Of a DNA stretch of 25,917 nt, positions 22,698-25,917 are shown piece after piece (the first letter of the stretch is position 1; each line of letters starts with the position of its first letter). Under the pieces are notes generated by a model. It was given only the letters and a program-made list of their open reading frames with translations. It did not search any database and was not told where the DNA came from. The stretch is taken from positions 1 to 25,917 of the forward strand of contig CAYWXM010000021.1 of NCBI GenBank assembly GCA_964462595.1. Direction: 5' to 3'. Position numbers and translations under genes: made by a program. Source of the DNA: SURF-21 sp964462595. GTDB lineage: Bacteria; Actinomycetota; Geothermincolia; Geothermincolales; RBG-13-55-18.

Positions 22698-23447
22698 ATG
22701 GCAGACGAAGTATGGCCTGATGCCGAACCGTTCTCTTTCGAGGGCGGAAAGACGGGAGTGCTGGTGGTGCACGGCTTCACCGGCTGCACGCAGAGCATGC
22801 TTCCCCTGGGGCAGGGGCTTGCGGCGGCGGGTTTCACCGTGGCCGGGCCGCGCCTGCCCGGGCACGGCACCACGGTGAAGGACATGGGCACGCGCAAGTG
22901 GCAGGAGTGGACCGGCGAGGCGGAAAAAGGCCTCGATGAATTATTAGGCCGCTGCGACAGGGTGTTCGTGACCGGGCTATCCATGGGCGGCACTATCACC
23001 TGCTATCTGGGGGAGCGCTATGCGGAGAAAGTGGCCGGCCTCATGCCCATCAACGCCGCGGTCTCCAAGCTCAATCCCCTGCTGCCGCTGACCCCGATAG
23101 CCAAGTACGTGCTCAAGACCATCCCCGGTGTGGGCAGCGATATCAAGGATCCCGCCACGAAGGAATCCTGCTACGACAAGGTGCCCGTCGCCGCCGCGGC
23201 CGAGCTTTACCAGCTCATGAAGACGACCCGTGCGAAAATGGCGAGCATCAAGGCACCCATACTCATCTTCTCGTCCCGGGAGGACCACGTGGTGGATACA
23301 AGCAACGGTCCCTTCATCCTCGAGCACGTCAGCTCCACCGACAAGGAGCAGGTGTGGCTGGAGAACTCCTATCACGTGGCCACACTCGACTATGACAAGC
23401 AGCTGATCATCGACCGCTGCGTGGAGTTTATCAACCGCCTGTCCTGA
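22698..23447 (+). CDS. Monoacylglycerol lipase (alpha/beta hydrolase)
   Basis: A 249-residue soluble hydrolase that closely follows the Bacillus H-257 monoacylglycerol lipase pattern. Shared stretches include VHGFTG (oxyanion hole), FVTGLSMGGT with nucleophile Ser95, REDHVV with Asp196, and NSYHVATLDYD with His226. PRLPGHGT and PINAAV also match. It should split monoacylglycerol into a fatty acid and glycerol. AAGGAGGG (22685-22692) overlaps the glpK stop, and the ATG follows five bases on, so the two genes are translated from one message. Other carboxylesterases of the Est30 group are the main alternative. Confidence 0.9.
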   Translation: MADEVWPDAEPFSFEGGKTGVLVVHGFTGCTQSMLPLGQGLAAAGFTVAGPRLPGHGTTVKDMGTRKWQEWTGEAEKGLDELLGRCDRVFVTGLSMGGTITCYLGERYAEKVAGLMPINAAVSKLNPLLPLTPIAKYVLKTIPGVGSDIKDPATKESCYDKVPVAAAAELYQLMKTTRAKMASIKAPILIFSSREDHVVDTSNGPFILEHVSSTDKEQVWLENSYHVATLDYDKQLIIDRCVEFINRLS

Positions 23448-23491
23448 TATCGCAAGAGCCTGCAGGACCGCAGCGGCAGGAGTTACGGAAA

Positions 23492-23515
23492 GGCGGCGGC
23501 CCCGCGGCCGCCGCC
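23492..23515. terminator. GC hairpin between convergent lipase and heliorhodopsin genes
   Basis: GGCGGCGGCC (23492-23501), loop CCGC, GGCCGCCGCC (23506-23515): a perfect 10-bp stem between the two stops. Minus-strand transcripts meet only TTTCC after it, and plus-strand transcripts no T-run, so it is a strong but non-canonical bidirectional terminator. Confidence 0.65.
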
Positions 23516-23554
23516 GGGAAATAAAACCGAACGGGGCGACGAGTCTTGCCGCGC

Positions 23555-24349
23555 TCAGGAACCGCGCAGGGTGCCGCCGAAAACCTGCCAGGCCAGGGCC
23601 GATTTGGCCAGCAGGCTCAGCAATATGTACACCTTCTCGCCGTAGAGGTAATCGCTCCACTTCCCCACCTTCTTGTACTGCAGGACCATGTTGATGGCGA
23701 AGATGTTGAAGAACACGAAGAGGATGGGGAGGATGAAATAGACGAAGGTCGGGACGTCCGCGCTGGGGCTGGCCACCGCCGAGAAGAAGTAGAGGGCGAT
23801 CACCACCCAGGGCACGATCCCCGCCAGGCAGCCGAAATAGAAGGCGGTCCAGTTCGTCTTTCCCGTGGTCTGGTTGTGCAACTCCATCATCCACCCGAAG
23901 AGGATCATCATCATGTTCATGAAGAAGATGAGGATCAGGCTGTTGAAGTCGAACATGCCGGAGAGCATGGCTATGATCACGATCATCAGCGAGGCGCTGA
24001 AAGAGTACTCTATCCAGCGCGCGTAGTTGGCTCCCTTTTTGAGGTTCCTTACGTACCACTCGTAGATGCCGGGCATCACCAGCAGGAAATGCGCCAGGGC
24101 GCTCATGAACAGGAACGCCGCCACCATCGGTCCCAGCCTGACGTTGGCCACCGTGCTGGGCGGGGGCAGGGTGCCCTCCATGAAGGGGTCCGCCTTGAGG
24201 TAGTTGGTGGTTAAGGGCAGTGTGGTCGCGTTGCTCAGGGCGAGCATCAGGATGCCCTGCAGCAGGTGGAAGAAGCCCATCACTGCGTTATATAGCCGCA
24301 GCCTCCTGTAGACCGCTTCTCCCGCGTCGGCATTATTCTTCTTCGCCAT
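23555..24349 (-). CDS. Heliorhodopsin
   Basis: A 264-residue protein with seven hydrophobic segments. TM7 has LSLLAKSALAWQVFGGTL, with retinal-binding Lys249. TM3 begins RWIEYSFSASLMIVIIAM, with counterion Glu114. His28 (TM1) and His87 (TM2) match His23 and His80 of heliorhodopsin 48C12, whose Lys241 and Glu107 match the former two. Heliorhodopsins face the membrane the opposite way to type 1 rhodopsins and have slow photocycles; most do not pump ions, and a sensory or enzyme-regulating role is proposed. The ATG at 24349 follows AAAGGGGAG. No carotenoid cleavage or retinal gene is in the window, so retinal would come from elsewhere. Confidence 0.95.
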   Translation of the reverse strand: MAKKNNADAGEAVYRRLRLYNAVMGFFHLLQGILMLALSNATTLPLTTNYLKADPFMEGTLPPPSTVANVRLGPMVAAFLFMSALAHFLLVMPGIYEWYVRNLKKGANYARWIEYSFSASLMIVIIAMLSGMFDFNSLILIFFMNMMMILFGWMMELHNQTTGKTNWTAFYFGCLAGIVPWVVIALYFFSAVASPSADVPTFVYFILPILFVFFNIFAINMVLQYKKVGKWSDYLYGEKVYILLSLLAKSALAWQVFGGTLRGS

Positions 24350-24484
24350 TTCACTCCCCTTTCTCCCGGGGCAGCGCCCTCGCGGCACTCCCACGCGGTA
24401 TTTCCAGCTATATCTGCTGTATATTCTTGCCAGCGCGCGGGTAGGATAAACCGGTTTCGCTATGGCAGTGAAGTTTTGAGGGGC

Positions 24485-25021
24485 TCAGACGCTGGGAGGG
24501 GTGATCACCATGAGCAGGCTCGCTTCCCCATCCGAAAGATTTTCCCAGCTATGGGTTTGCTCGCCCTGAAAATAGACGCAATCGCCCTCCCGGAGATGGT
24601 GAGCCGTGTTCCCCAGCTCGAAGCGAAACTCGCCTTTTATCACCATGGCGAACTCCTCGCCGCCATGTTCGATGGGGTCCCTGTACCTCGCCCGGGCCTT
24701 GAAGGTGCCCAGCAGGGGCTCCATCTCCAGGCCCGCCTCGTCAACCAGCAGCTCCAGGGTCACCGACTCGGGACTGTCCACCTTCTTCCTCTCCTCTTTG
24801 CGGAAGGCGATCTTGCGAGAGGTCTCCCCGGAGAAGATATCCGCGAGGGTCACGCCGTAGAAGCTGGTCAGCTTGATGAGGTTCTTTATGGTTATACTGC
24901 TCTTGCCGTTTTCCAGCTTGCTCAGGAAAGAGACGGAGAAACCAGAGGCCTCTGAAACCTTGCGGATGGAGAGCTTTCTGCTCTGCCTCAGTTCCTTTAA
25001 TCTGGCGCCAATATCCTCCAT
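24485..25021 (-). CDS. XRE-family regulator with C-terminal cupin
   Basis: A 178-residue regulator. The N-terminal helix-turn-helix (about 5-62) contains LRQSRKLSIRKVSEASGFS, then SFLSKLENGKSSI. A cupin_2 domain (about 105-175) contains HGGEEFAMVIKGEFRF and GDCVYFQGEQTHSWEN, whose His and Glu residues could bind a metal or ligand. This architecture (PuuR/SutR-like) commonly controls amine, amino-acid or acid metabolism. The ATG at 25021 is chosen because a GGGGG ribosome site lies six bases upstream; a TTG at 25051 is further from it. It lies 135 bases upstream of the heliorhodopsin gene on the same strand and may control it. Confidence 0.93.
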   Translation of the reverse strand: MEDIGARLKELRQSRKLSIRKVSEASGFSVSFLSKLENGKSSITIKNLIKLTSFYGVTLADIFSGETSRKIAFRKEERKKVDSPESVTLELLVDEAGLEMEPLLGTFKARARYRDPIEHGGEEFAMVIKGEFRFELGNTAHHLREGDCVYFQGEQTHSWENLSDGEASLLMVITPPSV

Positions 25022-25060
25022 ATCAAGCCCCCTCGGTATTGGTGAAAGCAATACTTAAAA

Positions 25061-25089
25061 AATATAACTTCCCATGTCATTATATGCAA
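25061..25089 (-). promoter_or_regulatory. Promoter of the XRE-cupin gene
   Basis: On the minus strand TTGCAT (25089-25084), a 17-base spacer and TATATT (25066-25061) lie about 40 bases before the ATG at 25021. The 362-base region 25022-25383 is AT-rich, holds no gene, and carries divergent promoters. Confidence 0.62.
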
Positions 25090-25122
25090 ATCGCTTACTG
25101 TATCCTATATATATGTTTCTCT

Positions 25123-25145
25123 ATCATGGTATATGAATACATGAT
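25123..25145. promoter_or_regulatory. Possible operator: ATCATG inverted repeat
   Basis: ATCATG (25123-25128) and CATGAT (25140-25145) are perfect inverted arms 11 bases apart. They lie upstream of the -35 box of the XRE-cupin promoter. A direct repeat TCAGATAAA occurs at 25151-25159 and 25281-25289. Either could be a regulator site. Confidence 0.4.
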
Positions 25146-25311
25146 CTTTTTCAGATAAAGTAACGTTTTCCAGGGCATGAAAACGGGGCACTGCATGGAG
25201 GGCTGCCGGAATCTTCCCTGTTTTTAAATAATGCATCTCCGCACTATATGCGCTTAATATCTTCTATATATGTTGTTTCATCAGATAAATAGTTGTTTTT
25301 TATGCCTCTTC

Positions 25312-25340
25312 TTGACAATAAAGTTTCATATTAATATTAT
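25312..25340 (+). promoter_or_regulatory. Near-consensus promoter of the small 50-residue gene
   Basis: TTGACA (25312-25317), a 17-base spacer and TATTAT (25335-25340) make a sigma-70 promoter with one base off consensus. A transcript starting near 25347 would reach the ATG at 25384 after about 37 bases. Confidence 0.75.
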
Positions 25341-25383
25341 ATTGCTGTAGTTATGTAGCTCTTTAGTGAAACAGGTGATGCTA

Positions 25384-25536
25384 ATGTATAGCGACCTCGA
25401 GATCGAGAGATGGTACCTGGGCCTTCCGTTCGCAAGCGAGGATCGTGAGACGGAAAGCCAGTTAGTGGAGCTGCCTCTCTTCAGCGATGAGGACGTGGAG
25501 CGCCTGTTCCTGGGCTTTCCTCTCCTCGCAGCCTGA
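25384..25536 (+). CDS. Small hypothetical protein with internal duplication
   Basis: A 50-residue acidic protein of no recognised family. It is supported by the strong promoter at 25312-25340, an AGGTG ribosome site (25373-25377) six bases before ATG 25384, and a protein with sensible composition. ATG 25378 is an in-frame alternative that adds two residues. The halves resemble each other: ERWYLGLPF at residues 8-16 and ERLFLGFPL at 39-47, each preceded by acidic residues. No signal peptide or membrane segment is present. Function is unknown; a small regulator or a partner of the next gene are guesses. Confidence 0.6.
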   Translation: MYSDLEIERWYLGLPFASEDRETESQLVELPLFSDEDVERLFLGFPLLAA

Positions 25537-25818
25537 ACCGGAAGCGCGCCTGCGGCATGGATGGTTTTCCGGCCATGAAGACAGCTTTTGTCCCCCCGCT
25601 CGCAGCGGGGATCCAGCCTGGCAGCCGTTTGCGGTGCAACCTGGGCACACACCGCCTGAACACGCCCGCTCATCTTGCACATTTCCTCTGCTATCCGGTA
25701 TCTGTACGGCAATCTCGATTGCCCGGCGATTGCGGAAAACCCGAGGATATGGGGATCGAAAAGGACGCCTGTTGATCTCCGATCGACAGGGCCCGAACAC
25801 ATGGAGGTGTATGAAATC
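25537..25818 (+). other. Intergenic region with a hairpin
   Basis: CCCCGCT-CGC-AGCGGGG (25594-25610) is a perfect 7-bp stem about 60 bases past the small gene. It has no T-run and may slow or end transcription. Nothing else was recognised until GGAGGTG (25803-25809), the ribosome site of the next gene. Confidence 0.45.
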
Positions 25819-25917
25819 ATGAGCGAGGTCGTCTGGAAGCCATACGGAGACTACCTGGAGAAGTCCAACATCACCAGGTTCATGCGCAAGCACGGCATCG
25901 GCAGCTATGAGGAGCTG
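25819..25917 (+). CDS. AMP-forming acyl-CoA synthetase (acetoacetyl-CoA synthetase-like), 5' end only
   Basis: Only 33 codons are in the window, and the frame is open to the right edge. The start MSEVVWKPYGDYLEKSN, then ITRFMRKHGIGSYEEL, fits the N-terminal linker domain of acetyl-, propionyl- or acetoacetyl-CoA synthetase-type enzymes (WxP...SNITRFM...GI.SYEEL). The ATG at 25819 follows GGAGG (25803-25807) by 11 bases; ATG 25801 is in frame but overlaps that site. Substrate cannot be judged from this part. Confidence 0.68.
   Translation, partial: MSEVVWKPYGDYLEKSNITRFMRKHGIGSYEEL

Noticed and set aside
25487..25822. Plus-strand frame of 111 codons after the small gene
   Set aside because: Overlaps the small gene in another frame, has no ribosome site, and its composition is not protein-like.

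Overview
The window is high-GC bacterial DNA (about 60-65% GC in most genes, with AT-rich intergenic islands) from what looks like a monoderm. Strong AGGAGG-type ribosome sites, several TTG and GTG starts, a heliorhodopsin (a family known mainly from monoderms and archaea) and gene content typical of uncultured anaerobic or thermophilic Actinobacteriota point to an actinobacterial lineage of the Geothermincolia/OPB41 kind. That placement is an inference; no rRNA or tRNA gene was seen.

Layout, left to right. (1) 1-2386, plus strand: the 3' end of a SiaC-type (DUF1987) gene, then a hybrid histidine kinase with two receivers and an HPt domain; GC jumps from about 35% to over 60% at the kinase H-box. 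(2) 2721-4360: a two-gene ABC-2 exporter. (3) 4596-7373: an acetoacetate-decarboxylase-like protein, a lipoprotein serpin, and an MscL channel with an N-terminal zinc ribbon, closed by a GC hairpin shared with the convergent operon. (4) 12678 down to 7526, minus strand: a TetR regulator with a near-consensus promoter and an overlapping palindromic operator, then a saccharopine-dehydrogenase-like oxidoreductase, an FGGY sugar kinase and a type IV RuBisCO-like protein. This is the best candidate for an undescribed pathway. (5) 12857-18715: two non-coding clusters of a modular repeat (about 95 and 142 nt units, plus long inverted repeats) flank a unit made of an Fe-S flavoprotein/FMN reductase, an atypical PAS-PAS-PAS-GAF kinase and a divergent iron-type alcohol dehydrogenase. 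(6) 19028-23447, plus strand: a small ferredoxin, a PaaK-like adenylate-forming enzyme, glycerol kinase and a monoacylglycerol lipase. The last two are separated by 11 bases and together would turn monoacylglycerol into fatty acid and glycerol 3-phosphate. (7) 25021 down to 23555, minus strand: an XRE-cupin regulator followed by a heliorhodopsin that converges on the lipase. (8) 25022-25917: an AT-rich divergent promoter region, a 50-residue protein with an internal duplication, and the first 33 codons of an AMP-forming acyl-CoA synthetase.

Together the genes suggest a heterotroph that uses sugar or polyol phosphates, acylglycerols and organic acids, with signalling and light-sensing modules. 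The RuBisCO-like operon is unlikely to fix CO2, because three catalytic positions of true RuBisCO are replaced.
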